A stretch of DNA of 64,000 nucleotides from Ignavibacteriota bacterium. GTDB taxonomy: Bacteria > Bacteroidota > Ignavibacteria > Ignavibacteriales > Melioribacteraceae. The stretch covers positions 1 through 64,000 of the forward strand of contig PAAX01000033.1 in the NCBI GenBank assembly GCA_002698995.1, written 5' to 3'. Each line of letters begins with the position of its first letter. The stretch's first letter is position 1. The notes beneath the pieces are model-generated. The model was not told where the DNA came from. It saw only the letters and a program-made list of their open reading frames with translations, and ran no database searches. Shown piece by piece: positions 54,271 through 63,364 of this stretch. The translations under genes and the position numbers were made by a program.

Positions 54271-55323
54271 ATGAAAAAGAACGTTTGTAAGTTTGGTTTA
54301 ATAATTTTATTGAGTCTTTTAGCAGTTTCTTTAAGAGCTGAGGACTGGGTTAAAGTTAAAAATCTTTCCGGTGAATGGAAGTTTAACATCGGAGATGATC
54401 CTGAGTGGACTAAACCCGGATTTAAAGATTCAAAATGGGAAAATGTAAATGTTCCAAGTTCATGGGAAAATCAAGGATTTCATGGTTACAATGGTTATGG
54501 CTGGTATAGAAAGACATTTGTTATAAATTCCGATCTCAAAAATAGTCCGCTTGAAATTAACTTAGGTTATATTGATGATGTTGACGAAGTATTCTTTAAT
54601 GGCAAATTAATCGGATTTTCAGGAAGCTTTCCTCCAAACTATTCTACTGCTTATTATGCTCATCGAAAATATCCAATTCCAAATTCTATAATAAATTTTA
54701 ATGGGGAAAATACAATCGCAGTAAGAATTTATGATGCTGAACTTGAAGGGGGAATCACCTCCGGCGACATTGGAATCTTTGCAAAAATGAAAGGATTGAT
54801 TCCCGATTTTGATCTTTCCGGTTTATGGAAATTCAAAATTTATGACGACTTGAATTGGAAAGAAGCAAACTATAATGATTCTGATTGGGATCAAATTTTA
54901 GTCCCGGGTTACTGGGAAACCTATGGTTATAGAGATTATGATGGTCATGCCTGGTATAGAAAGGAATTTGAGCTTCCGAATAACTTAAAGAATGAAAAGC
55001 TTGTTCTTCTTCTTGGCAGAATTGATGATATTGATGAAGTTTACTTAAATGGAAATCTTATTGGAAGTACCGGTAAAATGGATTCAAATCCGGGAAATAT
55101 CGGTTTTTACAATGAGTATATTCAATTCAGAGGGTATTTTATTCCCGAAAATTTGATTAACAAAAAGGGGAAAAATATTATTGCAGTTAGAGTTTACGAC
55201 GGCTATAAAGACGGCGGTATTTATGACGGTCCCATTGGATTAATTACTCAAAATAATTATTCCGAATTTTGGAAAAATAATAGAAGCAAAAAGAAAAATA
55301 TTTTTGATTTGATTTTTAATTAA
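54271..55323 (+). CDS. Secreted protein with two GH2-type sugar-binding jelly rolls
   Basis: Protein of 350 residues with a signal peptide. Two tandem copies (about 27-170 and 180-325) of the N-terminal sugar-binding fold of GH2 enzymes: SGEWKFNIGDDPEW, VPSSWENQGFHGYNGYGWYR and IDDVDEVFFNGKLIG in the first; SGLWKFKIYDDLNW, VPGYWETYGYRDYDGHAWYR and IDDIDEVYLNGNLIG in the second. No GH2 catalytic barrel follows, so it probably binds a glycan rather than cuts it, or partners with another enzyme. Both copies keep the aromatic and Asp residues. Monocistronic with its own terminator. Confidence 0.88.
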   Translation: MKKNVCKFGLIILLSLLAVSLRAEDWVKVKNLSGEWKFNIGDDPEWTKPGFKDSKWENVNVPSSWENQGFHGYNGYGWYRKTFVINSDLKNSPLEINLGYIDDVDEVFFNGKLIGFSGSFPPNYSTAYYAHRKYPIPNSIINFNGENTIAVRIYDAELEGGITSGDIGIFAKMKGLIPDFDLSGLWKFKIYDDLNWKEANYNDSDWDQILVPGYWETYGYRDYDGHAWYRKEFELPNNLKNEKLVLLLGRIDDIDEVYLNGNLIGSTGKMDSNPGNIGFYNEYIQFRGYFIPENLINKKGKNIIAVRVYDGYKDGGIYDGPIGLITQNNYSEFWKNNRSKKKNIFDLIFN

Positions 55324-55330
55324 AGAAAAA

Positions 55331-55346
55331 CCCCGCTTAAGCGGGG
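55331..55346 (+). terminator. Terminator of the sugar-binding protein gene
   Basis: CCCCGC, 4-base loop TTAA, GCGGGG, 7 bases after the stop, followed by cttt. Confidence 0.85.
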
Positions 55347-55434
55347 CTTTCTGCAAGTAGTGTGGAAGCCACACAATCTTATTTTGTTATTGAATACAAC
55401 TCGAAAATAACAATTCACATAAAATACTTCAAGT

Positions 55435-56298
55435 CTATTTCTCGTTCATTAAAAGTTCTTTATAATCTTTTAATTTAGATTTCTGATCTTCATTAAGTTC
55501 AGGATATTTCAGTTTCAAATCTTCTAAAGTTTTTACTACTATATTTGATATTGCTAAGCGGGCAAACCATTTTTTATCGGCGGGAATAACATACCAAGGC
55601 GCATATTTGGTGCTTGTGTTATTCAATGCATCTTCATACGATTTTTGATAATCATCCCAATAATTTCTTTCTTTAATATCAGCTTCAGAAAATTTCCAAT
55701 TTTTTGATTCATCATCAATTCTTTTAATGAATCTTTTTTTCTGTTCTTCTTTGGATACATTTAAAAAGAATTTTATAGTAATTATTCCATTTTCAAAAAG
55801 ATATTTTTCAAAATTGTTTATCTGTTTAAATCTTTGATCCCAAATATTATTATTGACTAATTTTTGCGGAAGCTTTCTGAATCGTAATAAATTGTGAACT
55901 CTAACAACCAAAACATCCTCATAATATGATCTGTTGAAAATTCCGATTCTTCCTCTTTCAGGAAGAGCTTTGTAAAACCGCCAGAGATAATCATGGTCCA
56001 TTTCTTCTTGCGAAGGCTGCTTGAAGCTGTATACTTGTGTCCCTTGTGGATTTAATCCACTCATCACATGTTTTATTGCACCATCTTTTCCGGCAGCATC
56101 CATTGCTTGAAAAATCAGCAGAAGTGCATATTTATCATAAGCATATAGTCTATCCTGAAGCTCTGCAAGCTTCTTTACATTTTCTTCAAGTAATTCTTTT
56201 CCCTCAGATTTATCCTTTATTGCACCGTTAAATTCAGTTGGGAAGTTCTCTAATTTAATCTTTTTATTTGCCGGTACTTTGAATTGATTGAGATTCAT
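55435..56298 (-). CDS. PPK2-family polyphosphate:nucleotide phosphotransferase
   Basis: Protein of 287 residues, single-domain PPK2 (TIGR03709-like). Walker A-like FQAMDAAGKDGAIKHVM, the lid Arg block GRIGIFNRSYYEDVLVVRVH, and the acidic RFIKRIDDESKNWKFSEADI are as expected. It moves phosphate between polyphosphate and a nucleotide in the cytoplasm, for ATP/ADP or GDP levels. It resembles the class that can also use AMP or ADP, but which class cannot be fixed by eye. GAGG ribosome site. Monocistronic. Confidence 0.92.
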   Translation of the reverse strand: MNLNQFKVPANKKIKLENFPTEFNGAIKDKSEGKELLEENVKKLAELQDRLYAYDKYALLLIFQAMDAAGKDGAIKHVMSGLNPQGTQVYSFKQPSQEEMDHDYLWRFYKALPERGRIGIFNRSYYEDVLVVRVHNLLRFRKLPQKLVNNNIWDQRFKQINNFEKYLFENGIITIKFFLNVSKEEQKKRFIKRIDDESKNWKFSEADIKERNYWDDYQKSYEDALNNTSTKYAPWYVIPADKKWFARLAISNIVVKTLEDLKLKYPELNEDQKSKLKDYKELLMNEK

Positions 56299-56497
56299 AA
56301 AACCTCTATTAATTAAGATGGGTAAAAAATCTTCCCTTATAAAAATGGGACTTAACTTTTTCTTAATAAATTCCGAAAATGAACTAAATGATAATCAAAA
56401 AAAACATTTATATCAAAGTTTACCCATTCAAATAAATGTATTAGATTTTTAATAAGAGGATTTGTCGTTAATTAGTACAAAATCTATAGGTGCAGAG

Positions 56498-57214
56498 ATG
56501 AATAAACTATCATTAGAAACATTAATAAATGCAGCTGAAGATCCCGAATTATCTAAGTACAAAGTACTTGCTGCATTAAAAGAATATCTTGAGTATTTAC
56601 ATAGAAATAAATTGTATCCACCTTTTGCAGAATTGATTGAAGTCAACTCAATGATTGATCAAATATTTCAATCAAGATCAAAACTCAATCAAGAATTTCC
56701 AAAAACCCTTTTACGTTTTGATCTGAAAGAGAGAAAACCGATCTATGAAGAAAAGGAATATTCAGAAGTTGAACTTGAAAGAATGTTCAATTTTATTGAC
56801 TGGGTAATTCCCCAAGTCAAAGAAGCCCTTCATGAGGGAAAATCGATTTATGATTTTGTTGATGAACATATTAAGGTTTCCGAAATAGGTATTGTACCAA
56901 TTTATAAACGGGAAGGATATTTTATAATTCCGGATAATAAAAATAGAATCATGAATGTCTATCGTTTTGAAGTATCAATATTTGAGATTGGCAGCGAACC
57001 AATGCGATCTTTAAAAACTAGTCTGGTTAACAGTATAGATAATAGAGAATTCAATAAAAAATTACATGAGGATATTAAACTTGAATTGATTAAGCAATTT
57101 CCTGATCTCCCAAATCCGCTTACATATAAAATTGAAACTGATTTGGATTTTCCATTTAACGAAACAATTCTGCCGGTAGCTAAAAGAAAATTAATTCAAA
57201 AAATTGCTGCCTAA
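56498..57214 (+). CDS. Conserved-looking protein of unknown function
   Basis: Protein of 238 residues with no signal peptide, membrane helix or cysteine cluster. Helical N-terminal half with a repeat-like LAALKEYLEYLHRNKLYPPF, then an alpha/beta C-terminal half with YFIIPDNKNRIMNVYRFEVS. I do not recognise a domain. The ATG at 56498 has AGGTG 5 bases upstream and is preferred over the TTG at 56462. It stands alone between a divergent PPK2 gene and a strong terminator. Its coding composition matches the neighbours, so the gene is real. Confidence 0.78.
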   Translation: MNKLSLETLINAAEDPELSKYKVLAALKEYLEYLHRNKLYPPFAELIEVNSMIDQIFQSRSKLNQEFPKTLLRFDLKERKPIYEEKEYSEVELERMFNFIDWVIPQVKEALHEGKSIYDFVDEHIKVSEIGIVPIYKREGYFIIPDNKNRIMNVYRFEVSIFEIGSEPMRSLKTSLVNSIDNREFNKKLHEDIKLELIKQFPDLPNPLTYKIETDLDFPFNETILPVAKRKLIQKIAA

Positions 57215-57219
57215 AATAT

Positions 57220-57253
57220 TTCCGGTAATTATTAAAATGAATAATTACCGGAA
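57220..57253. terminator. Terminator with a 14-bp perfect stem
   Basis: TTCCGGTAATTATT / AATAATTACCGGAA with a 6-base loop between convergent genes. Confidence 0.88.
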
Positions 57254-57269
57254 TTCATTTCAAAAAAAT

Positions 57270-58538
57270 TTAGCTGCTTAACTTAAGCCATTTAACAATT
57301 TCACTCAATTTAGGTTTTTTACCTGTTCTTAAAATTCCGATTCTATAGATTTTTCCCGCTAAAGGAAAGATTAAAAATAATGCAGCTAAGTTAAGAACCA
57401 ATGCTAAAATCGGCTCCCATAAAGGAGTATCTATTATTGTTATTTTAACCGGCATAATTATTACCGATGCAAACGGAACAAAAGAACCGATTTCGCCAAT
57501 TGGATTTGTCGGATTTCTAATAAATGCTAATGATATAAAAAACGGAATAATGATCAGCATCATTACCGGCCAAAGTCCGCTTTGTGCATCTTGAGCATTT
57601 TCATAAATTGAACCTACTGTTGCAAACAGTCCCACAAATAATAACAACCCAATAAAAAAGTTTACAAGAAGATAGATTATTTGTGTAGCTGTAATACTTA
57701 AGACAAATTCAGGCGGTAAAACAAATATTGTAGTTGATACTAATAAAACAACAGGTGAAAGCCAAATTGCCATCTGTATCAATCCTGTTGTAGCGGCACC
57801 TAAAATCTTACCAGTCATTAATTCTTTAGCACTTATTGACGAAAGAAGCACTTCAACGATTCTGTTCTGTTTTTCTTCAATAACGGACTGCATTGTAAGT
57901 GATCCCATCATCAAAAGACTTATATATAAAAGGAAAGAAAACGCATATGATAAAACTAAATTTCCAAATCCTTCCTCTTCAATTTCTTCATCCAAAGAAA
58001 CTTTATAACCAGTAAAATCAACTCCCGATCTGGCAAACTTTAATTCCTCATCAGATAATTCTTTTGAAGCAAAATATTCATCGACCAATATTTTATTTAT
58101 ATGCTTATTTAGTTTTTCTGTTAAAGAGAAATTCTTTGGGGTTTTTGAATAAAACTCGATTTTCTTATCACTTAAAGCAGTGTTTGGTATATAAAAGATA
58201 CCGTTTAATTTATCATCAAGTATGTCTGCTTTACCTTCACTTTTTATATAATCACTAAATGATTCTTTTGATTGTGTTCTATAAATTATTGCAAAGTTTT
58301 CTTCTTTAACTAAATTGGAATTCTGAAATTCTTCCTCAATTCTCTGAGTCATATTATCGGTTTCTGAAACAATTTCAATAGCAGTTTTATCGTCTCCTTC
58401 AAATGAATATAAAAATGCTTGTATGCCAATCATACCAAACATCAAAACCGGAACTAAAAGTGTAGAAAAAATGAAAGCCTTTGCCATTACTCTTTCTTTT
58501 AGTTCTCTTTTTAACACCGCTGCAATTTTATTGAACAT
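57270..58538 (-). CDS. ABC-2 type exporter permease (NatB-like)
   Basis: Protein of 422 residues: one N-terminal helix (AFIFSTLLVPVLMFGMIGIQ), a long periplasmic loop (about 45-195), then five further helices with the ABC-2 pattern VIEEKQNRIVEVLLSSISAKELMTGK (in blocks). It is the membrane half of a NatAB-type exporter, which often expels sodium, drugs or lipids. The first 11 bases overlap the ATPase gene and the start has a GGAGGTG ribosome site, so the pair is translationally coupled. Substrate unknown. Confidence 0.9.
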   Translation of the reverse strand: MFNKIAAVLKRELKERVMAKAFIFSTLLVPVLMFGMIGIQAFLYSFEGDDKTAIEIVSETDNMTQRIEEEFQNSNLVKEENFAIIYRTQSKESFSDYIKSEGKADILDDKLNGIFYIPNTALSDKKIEFYSKTPKNFSLTEKLNKHINKILVDEYFASKELSDEELKFARSGVDFTGYKVSLDEEIEEEGFGNLVLSYAFSFLLYISLLMMGSLTMQSVIEEKQNRIVEVLLSSISAKELMTGKILGAATTGLIQMAIWLSPVVLLVSTTIFVLPPEFVLSITATQIIYLLVNFFIGLLLFVGLFATVGSIYENAQDAQSGLWPVMMLIIIPFFISLAFIRNPTNPIGEIGSFVPFASVIIMPVKITIIDTPLWEPILALVLNLAALFLIFPLAGKIYRIGILRTGKKPKLSEIVKWLKLSS

Positions 58539-59466
58539 TAGGCACCTCCGCAGTTAAAACTTCTCCTTCCAATTTTCCGGCTAACTGAACAAAAATTTCA
58601 TGAAGAGAAATATCGTTTGCATTAAACTGTTTAACAGTGACATTTTTTTCAACTAATGCTTTCAATAAATCCTGTGAATAAGAAGCATCTTTTAATTGAA
58701 TTTGAGTATTGTTGCCAAAATCATTTATGCTTTCAATAAAAGGTAATGAGTTAAGGAAAGATATATCCCCTTCATAATTAAGACTAACATTTTTCTGTGC
58801 AAATTTTTTCTTTGCTTGAGAAAGTGAACCGTCTAAAATTATTTTTCCTTTGTCAATCATTGCAATATGATCACACATTTTTTCTGCAAAATCCATCAAG
58901 TGAGTTGAAAAGATTATTACTTTTCCCTCTTTCTTTTTTTCTAAAATAATTTCTTTTAGTAGATTGGTATTTATAGGATCAAGTCCGGAAAATGGTTCAT
59001 CCAAAATTATAAATTCAGGATCATGTAATATTGTAGCAATAAATTGTATTTTCTGCTGATTTCCTTTTGATAAATCTTCAACTTTACTGAGCATTCTATC
59101 TTTCAGATCAAATTGTTCTAAATATTTTTTTGCTTTCTTCTCAATATCTCTTCCGCTTTTTCCTTTTAACTCAGCAAAGAACATTAAGGTATCGAGAACT
59201 TTCATCTTTTTATAAAGTCCTCTTTCTTCAGGAAGATAACCGACTTTATTTTTAAAGGAACCGTCAACTTTATCCCCTCTTAAAATTACTTCTCCATTAT
59301 CCGGAGTGTAAATATTCATCATCATTCTGATGGTTGTAGTTTTACCGGCTCCGTTTCTTCCAATCAATCCGAATATTGAACCTTCGGGCACATCAAAAGA
59401 AACGTCATCAACCGCTTTAACTTTATCAAAATATTTAACTAAGTTCTTTACTTCTAAAGCATTCAT
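58528..59466 (-). CDS. ABC exporter ATPase (NatA-like)
   Basis: Protein of 312 residues: Walker A GRNGAGKTTT, signature LSKGNQQK (the usual SGG reads SKG), Walker B FIILDEPFSGLDPI and H-loop STHLMDFAEK, plus a C-terminal DUF4162-like domain. It drives the coupled permease. First gene of a two-gene operon. The SKGNQQK signature is common in this subfamily. Substrate unknown. Confidence 0.92.
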   Translation of the reverse strand: MNALEVKNLVKYFDKVKAVDDVSFDVPEGSIFGLIGRNGAGKTTTIRMMMNIYTPDNGEVILRGDKVDGSFKNKVGYLPEERGLYKKMKVLDTLMFFAELKGKSGRDIEKKAKKYLEQFDLKDRMLSKVEDLSKGNQQKIQFIATILHDPEFIILDEPFSGLDPINTNLLKEIILEKKKEGKVIIFSTHLMDFAEKMCDHIAMIDKGKIILDGSLSQAKKKFAQKNVSLNYEGDISFLNSLPFIESINDFGNNTQIQLKDASYSQDLLKALVEKNVTVKQFNANDISLHEIFVQLAGKLEGEVLTAEVPNVQ

Positions 59467-59614
59467 AGATACCTTTAGATTTTATGAATAAAAATTTTCA
59501 AATAAATTTTGACGAATCGAATTGGAAAAAGTAGCAAATCTTTTATAGAAGTAAAAGAAATTGTATAAAATGTTGAAAGAATTTTTCGGCAAATACTATT
59601 AATTACCAAATTCA

Positions 59615-60031
59615 TTATTTGAGTGAAAGTTCATCTTCTGCGTATGTATTTTCGGTTTCAAACACTTTTACTTTTATTTTGTATATGTTCTTTGGCAGAT
59701 CAGCATTTTTAATTTTATCTAAAAAGTAAGTACAGATATTTTCTGCGGTCGTATGATAATCAACAATTATTTTTTTGGATTCTAAATTTTCGAGAGCGTC
59801 TATTAATTTTTTATCTTCTTTATAAACCAAAAAAGAATGATCTAAATTATCCACAATTGGAGAGATAATTTCTTTAACATCATAATAGTCCATAACCATT
59901 CCTGTCGAATCTAAATCTCCTTCAAACTCAACAAGAAGTTTATACGAATGACCGTGTAAATTTCTGCATTTACCATTGTGAAAAGGCAAACGATGCCCCA
60001 TTTCCCATCTAAATTCTTTAGCAATTTTCAT
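59615..60031 (-). CDS. queD: 6-carboxytetrahydropterin synthase
   Basis: Protein of 138 residues, second step of 7-deazaguanine (queuosine) synthesis. Zinc-binding histidines in MGHRLPFHNGKCRNLHGHSYKL, plus DYYDVKEIISPIVDNLDHSF, TTAENICTYFLDKI and a C-terminal ETENTYAEDEL. The Cys in HNGKCRNLHGHS is the QueD/PTPS nucleophile. It begins inside the last base of queE (TAATG), so the two are coupled. Confidence 0.93.
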   Translation of the reverse strand: MKIAKEFRWEMGHRLPFHNGKCRNLHGHSYKLLVEFEGDLDSTGMVMDYYDVKEIISPIVDNLDHSFLVYKEDKKLIDALENLESKKIIVDYHTTAENICTYFLDKIKNADLPKNIYKIKVKVFETENTYAEDELSLK

Positions 60032-60672
60032 TAAACACCTTTTTTATCCGGCTCCCAAATAAATTTGTGCATCTGAAGCTGAAATCTTACGAAATTTAAA
60101 TTGTCTTCAATAATCCAGTTTACTAATTGCACAGGTTCTAACTTACCAAATACTACTGAAAATAATATTTCACATTTATTTGAGAGTTCATATTTGTTAA
60201 TTATTTCTTTTGTCCATTCGTAATCTTCTCGTGTTCCGATTACAAATTTTACTTCATCAACAGGCTTTAGATGATCAATATTTTCATAAAGATTCTTTTT
60301 CATCATTTTACTGCTTGGACATTTTAAATCAAGAATAATTCTTACTCTTTTATCAATATCTTTTATCGGAAGACTTCCACCGGTTTCTAATAAAACTTCG
60401 TAACCTTCTTCAGCTAATCTTTTCATTAACTCCAAAGATTCTTTTTGAACTAAAGGTTCACCACCGGTAACTTCAACCAAATTGCAGTTATATTTTTTAA
60501 TTTCATCTAAAACAGAATCTATTGATTTATCGTATCCTTCGTAAAAAGCATATTCAGTATCGCAGTATGAGCAGCGAAGATTGCAGAATGTTAGTCTAAT
60601 AAATACACATGGTCTTCCGGCAAATGTACTTTCTCCCTGCACTGAATAATATATTTCGTTTATTTTGAGCAT
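60031..60672 (-). CDS. queE: 7-carboxy-7-deazaguanine synthase (radical SAM)
   Basis: Protein of 213 residues. Start YYSVQGESTFAGRPCVFIRL, then the radical-SAM cluster motif FCNLRCSYCDTEYAF (CX3CX2C) and the SAM-binding VEVTGGEPLVQK. It turns the QueD product to 7-carboxy-7-deazaguanine, the precursor of preQ0 and queuosine. It leads the queE-queD operon. Other queuosine genes are not in the window. Confidence 0.94.
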   Translation of the reverse strand: MLKINEIYYSVQGESTFAGRPCVFIRLTFCNLRCSYCDTEYAFYEGYDKSIDSVLDEIKKYNCNLVEVTGGEPLVQKESLELMKRLAEEGYEVLLETGGSLPIKDIDKRVRIILDLKCPSSKMMKKNLYENIDHLKPVDEVKFVIGTREDYEWTKEIINKYELSNKCEILFSVVFGKLEPVQLVNWIIEDNLNFVRFQLQMHKFIWEPDKKGV

Positions 60673-60858
60673 TTATAACTTTCAAAAAAAATTAAGATGT
60701 AAAAATAGCATTAATCCATAAAAGAAACAGATAATAGGTTTCTTTAAAACTATGTTTTTTCGATTTATTTTGAAAGAATAACGAGATCAGCAATAAGTAA
60801 GGAGAATTTGAACGCCTAACAAATAAATAAACCGGCAATTATTCATTAAAAAACTTAG

Positions 60859-60890
60859 TTTGACTAGATTAAATATTAGTTTTATATTTG
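60859..60890 (+). promoter_or_regulatory. Bacteroidota-type promoter of rpsT
   Basis: TTTG (60859-60862), 20 bases, TATATTTG (60883-60890), fitting the -33 TTTG / -7 TAnnTTTG promoter of Bacteroidota primary sigma. It lies 34 bases before the rpsT start. Confidence 0.7.
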
Positions 60891-60924
60891 TATTCTGTAA
60901 AAAAATAAATAAGTAGGGAAAAAG

Positions 60925-61188
60925 ATGGCTCATCATAAGTCAGCAAAGAAAAGAATTAGAACAAACGAAAGAAAAAGAAAAGTAAATCAGTTAATTTTAT
61001 CAAAAGTAAAAACTCTGGTTAAAAAAGTTTATTCAGCAGAAAACAAAGAACAAGCAGAAGTTTTAATGAAAGAAGCTGTTTCTGCAATAGATAAATCAGT
61101 ATCAAAAGGTAAAATTCACAGAAATACTGCTGCTAGAAAAAAATCAGCTATTACAAGATTTGTGAATGAATTTGCTGCTGGAAAATAA
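60925..61188 (+). CDS. rpsT: 30S ribosomal protein S20
   Basis: Protein of 87 residues, very basic, binding 16S rRNA. Typical start AHHKSAKKRIRTNERKRKVN and end GKIHRNTAARKKSAITRFVN. AGGGA ribosome site upstream. A Bacteroidota-type promoter and a terminator enclose it as a single gene. Confidence 0.96.
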   Translation: MAHHKSAKKRIRTNERKRKVNQLILSKVKTLVKKVYSAENKEQAEVLMKEAVSAIDKSVSKGKIHRNTAARKKSAITRFVNEFAAGK

Positions 61189-61214
61189 TCTTAGATAAAT
61201 AAGTTTATTAAGTT

Positions 61215-61241
61215 AAAGCCCAACTTTTAAAGCTGGGCTTT
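61215..61241. terminator. Bidirectional terminator after rpsT
   Basis: AAAGCCCA / TGGGCTTT with inner CTTT/AAAG pairing, between convergent genes, with T-runs. Confidence 0.9.
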
Positions 61242-61246
61242 AGTTT

Positions 61247-62743
61247 TTATTTTAGTTCTTCAATAGCATCAATTCCTTCCGGCATCGGAAGATAAAATTT
61301 GATTTTTTGAATTTTCCCGTCTTTCTTGATCAGTTTATCAACTTTCTTTTGGATAATTACACTATGCTCAATAAAAATATCATCATCTATTATTGAACCG
61401 AAAATATAACTTGTTCCTTTTATTATAACATTCTTACCAATTCTTAAAGGGTACTCATCGCTTCCGGTCATGTTAACACTCGATTCTATTCTTGCTCCTT
61501 CACCAATTATTATGTTTCCTTTTATAATATCTCCCCACAAAATTTCCACATTGTCATTAATTATAAAAGATTGATTAGGGTAACAGGACAAATGAGCATT
61601 TTCCCAAATTTTAATATTTGTTCCAAATGAAACATTTCCGTCAATAAAAACATTTTTCTTCAACTCAATATTGTAATTCAGGTTTACACCCTTTCCTATA
61701 TAAACTCCTTTTCCAATTTTAAGATCAAGCGGAGTTCCGGCTTTATCAGCTTCTATAATATTTTCGATTACATCTTCGGCAATGTAAAAATCTTCCGGAT
61801 CATCAATTTCAACAATATCTTTCAGCTTTTCATACTGCAATTTTCTATAAATTGCTTCCATCTGTTTAAGTACGGATTTATTATTAAATCCCATTATTAC
61901 GTATTGTTTTTGGGGACTAACAGCACCAACAGAATATTTAGCTTTATTGAATAAACCTATTAAATCAGTTATGTAAATTTCTTTTTGAGCATTATTGCTC
62001 TCTATTTTATGTATTAATTCCAATAACGGCTTTGATTTAAAGGAATAAACCCCTGAGTTAAATTCATTGTTTTCAATCAATTCATTTTTAGAATAACCGT
62101 AGACTCTATCGTTAAAAGTAATCTGATATTGTTTTTTTTCATCTAATGAATGAATGTCTTTGTTCTCTTTAATCTCAACAACTTTTCCTTCATCTTCATT
62201 TGCAGAATTTCCGTTTATATCTTTACCCTTAACTCTAATTATTCTGCCGTAACTATTTTCAATCGGATCCCCTTCATACAATCCGGTTAAAACCATCATA
62301 TCCATTTTTGATTTATCAAAACTATCCTTAAAATCGGAGACAGATTCGGCATCAATCAAACCCATATCACCCGGGAATACATAAACAGTTCCATCATATT
62401 TTGTCATATCAAATTTCTCTAATGCAACTTGAACTGCGTGTCCGGTTCCATTTTGTTCAGCCTGATGAGCAAATAATGTAGCTTCTCTTTTACCAATAAC
62501 TTTAATAACATCTTCAGCTTTTATTCCAACTACAATAATCAGATTTGTGCTATCCAATCCTTTTTTGCAAGCATCATAAACACGCTCAACGGTTGGTACT
62601 CCCCAAATTTTGTGAAGCATTTTTGATGTATTAGATTTTATTCTTTTTCCATGTCCGGCAGCAAGAATAATTGCAGTATTCTTTTTTGAGTAATCAAATT
62701 CTGAAGAATATTCTACAATAAGATTATCAATTTTTTCATTCAT
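61247..62743 (-). CDS. GlmU-like nucleotidyltransferase with left-handed beta-helix
   Basis: Protein of 498 residues. N-terminal nucleotidyltransferase: AIILAAGHGKRIKSNTSKMLHKIWGVP and EQNGTGHAVQ, with PGDMGLIDAESV. The C-terminal part (about 345-470) is a hexapeptide-repeat beta-helix (GVYIGKGVNL, NVFIDGNVSF, IIIGEGARIE). GlmU makes UDP-GlcNAc with uridylyl- and acetyltransferase halves. The C-terminal half here seems shorter than the GlmU acetyltransferase and I do not see its catalytic His with confidence, so it may only have the first activity. Extra length lies in a 150-residue middle insert. Start ATG 62743 with GAGGG 8 bases upstream. Confidence 0.82.
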   Translation of the reverse strand: MNEKIDNLIVEYSSEFDYSKKNTAIILAAGHGKRIKSNTSKMLHKIWGVPTVERVYDACKKGLDSTNLIIVVGIKAEDVIKVIGKREATLFAHQAEQNGTGHAVQVALEKFDMTKYDGTVYVFPGDMGLIDAESVSDFKDSFDKSKMDMMVLTGLYEGDPIENSYGRIIRVKGKDINGNSANEDEGKVVEIKENKDIHSLDEKKQYQITFNDRVYGYSKNELIENNEFNSGVYSFKSKPLLELIHKIESNNAQKEIYITDLIGLFNKAKYSVGAVSPQKQYVIMGFNNKSVLKQMEAIYRKLQYEKLKDIVEIDDPEDFYIAEDVIENIIEADKAGTPLDLKIGKGVYIGKGVNLNYNIELKKNVFIDGNVSFGTNIKIWENAHLSCYPNQSFIINDNVEILWGDIIKGNIIIGEGARIESSVNMTGSDEYPLRIGKNVIIKGTSYIFGSIIDDDIFIEHSVIIQKKVDKLIKKDGKIQKIKFYLPMPEGIDAIEELK

Positions 62744-62857
62744 TATATATACCCTCAACTATTAGAAAATACAATTACTTAAATTAAGGATTATTTATTA
62801 AAGTGACTTATAATTGTTTGATCTTCCTTTTTGTTTAGAAAATTGAGCCGGAAAAAC

Positions 62858-62884
62858 TTAAGTTTAGAGCGACTTTTACGATAA
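62858..62884 (+). promoter_or_regulatory. Sigma-28-like promoter for the barrel/kinase pair
   Basis: TTAAGTTT (62858-62865), 11 bases, TACGATAA (62877-62884). The -10 octamer is the same as the one before the porin at 5453. The gene start is 18 bases further on, so the leader is very short. Confidence 0.45.
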
Positions 62885-62902
62885 TTTATTAGGGAAATAA
62901 AG

Positions 62903-63364
62903 ATGCGTTCAAAAATTTGTTTTTTATTTATTGTTGTATTGCTTTTTCACACTAGTTCATTTGCCCAAAGCGAAAATTTTGGATTAGGAGCAATAATTGG
63001 AAAGCCGACCGGAATAAGCGGTAAATACTGGCTTAATAATGAAAATGCAATTGATGCAGCATTAGGATATTCTTTTGAAAACAATTCTTCAATTAATATT
63101 CATGCTGATTATCTCTGGCATATTTATAATGTTTTTGATACTCAAATTACTCTACCGCTTTATTATGGTGTTGGCGGAAAATTTAATGCTAAGGATGGTA
63201 ATAAAAGTTCGCTTGGAGTAAGAGGAGTTATTGGTTTAGTATGGTGGCCTGAGAGAGTACCATTAGATGTTTTTTTTGAACTCGCTCCGGTTTTTAATTT
63301 AATACCGGAAACGGAATTAGATATTGATGCAGCAATTGGAGTTAGATATTTTTTTAATCGTTAA
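62903..63364 (+). CDS. Small outer-membrane beta-barrel protein
   Basis: Protein of 153 residues with a signal peptide (MRSKICFLFIVVLLFHTSSFAQ). The body is an eight-strand-like barrel: GLGAIIGKPTGISGKYWL, AIDAALGYSFENNSSI, HADYLWHIYNVF, and a terminal strand IGVRYFFNR with C-terminal aromatics. It resembles the BAPKO_0422/DUF3996-type barrels. The stop overlaps the kinase start by one base (TAATG), so the two are translationally coupled. Function unknown. Confidence 0.82.
   Translation: MRSKICFLFIVVLLFHTSSFAQSENFGLGAIIGKPTGISGKYWLNNENAIDAALGYSFENNSSINIHADYLWHIYNVFDTQITLPLYYGVGGKFNAKDGNKSSLGVRGVIGLVWWPERVPLDVFFELAPVFNLIPETELDIDAAIGVRYFFNR

Noticed and set aside
55360-55374. Small hairpin GTGTGG-AAG-CCACAC
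   Set aside because: Short, with no T-run on either strand; not clearly a terminator for the PPK2 gene.
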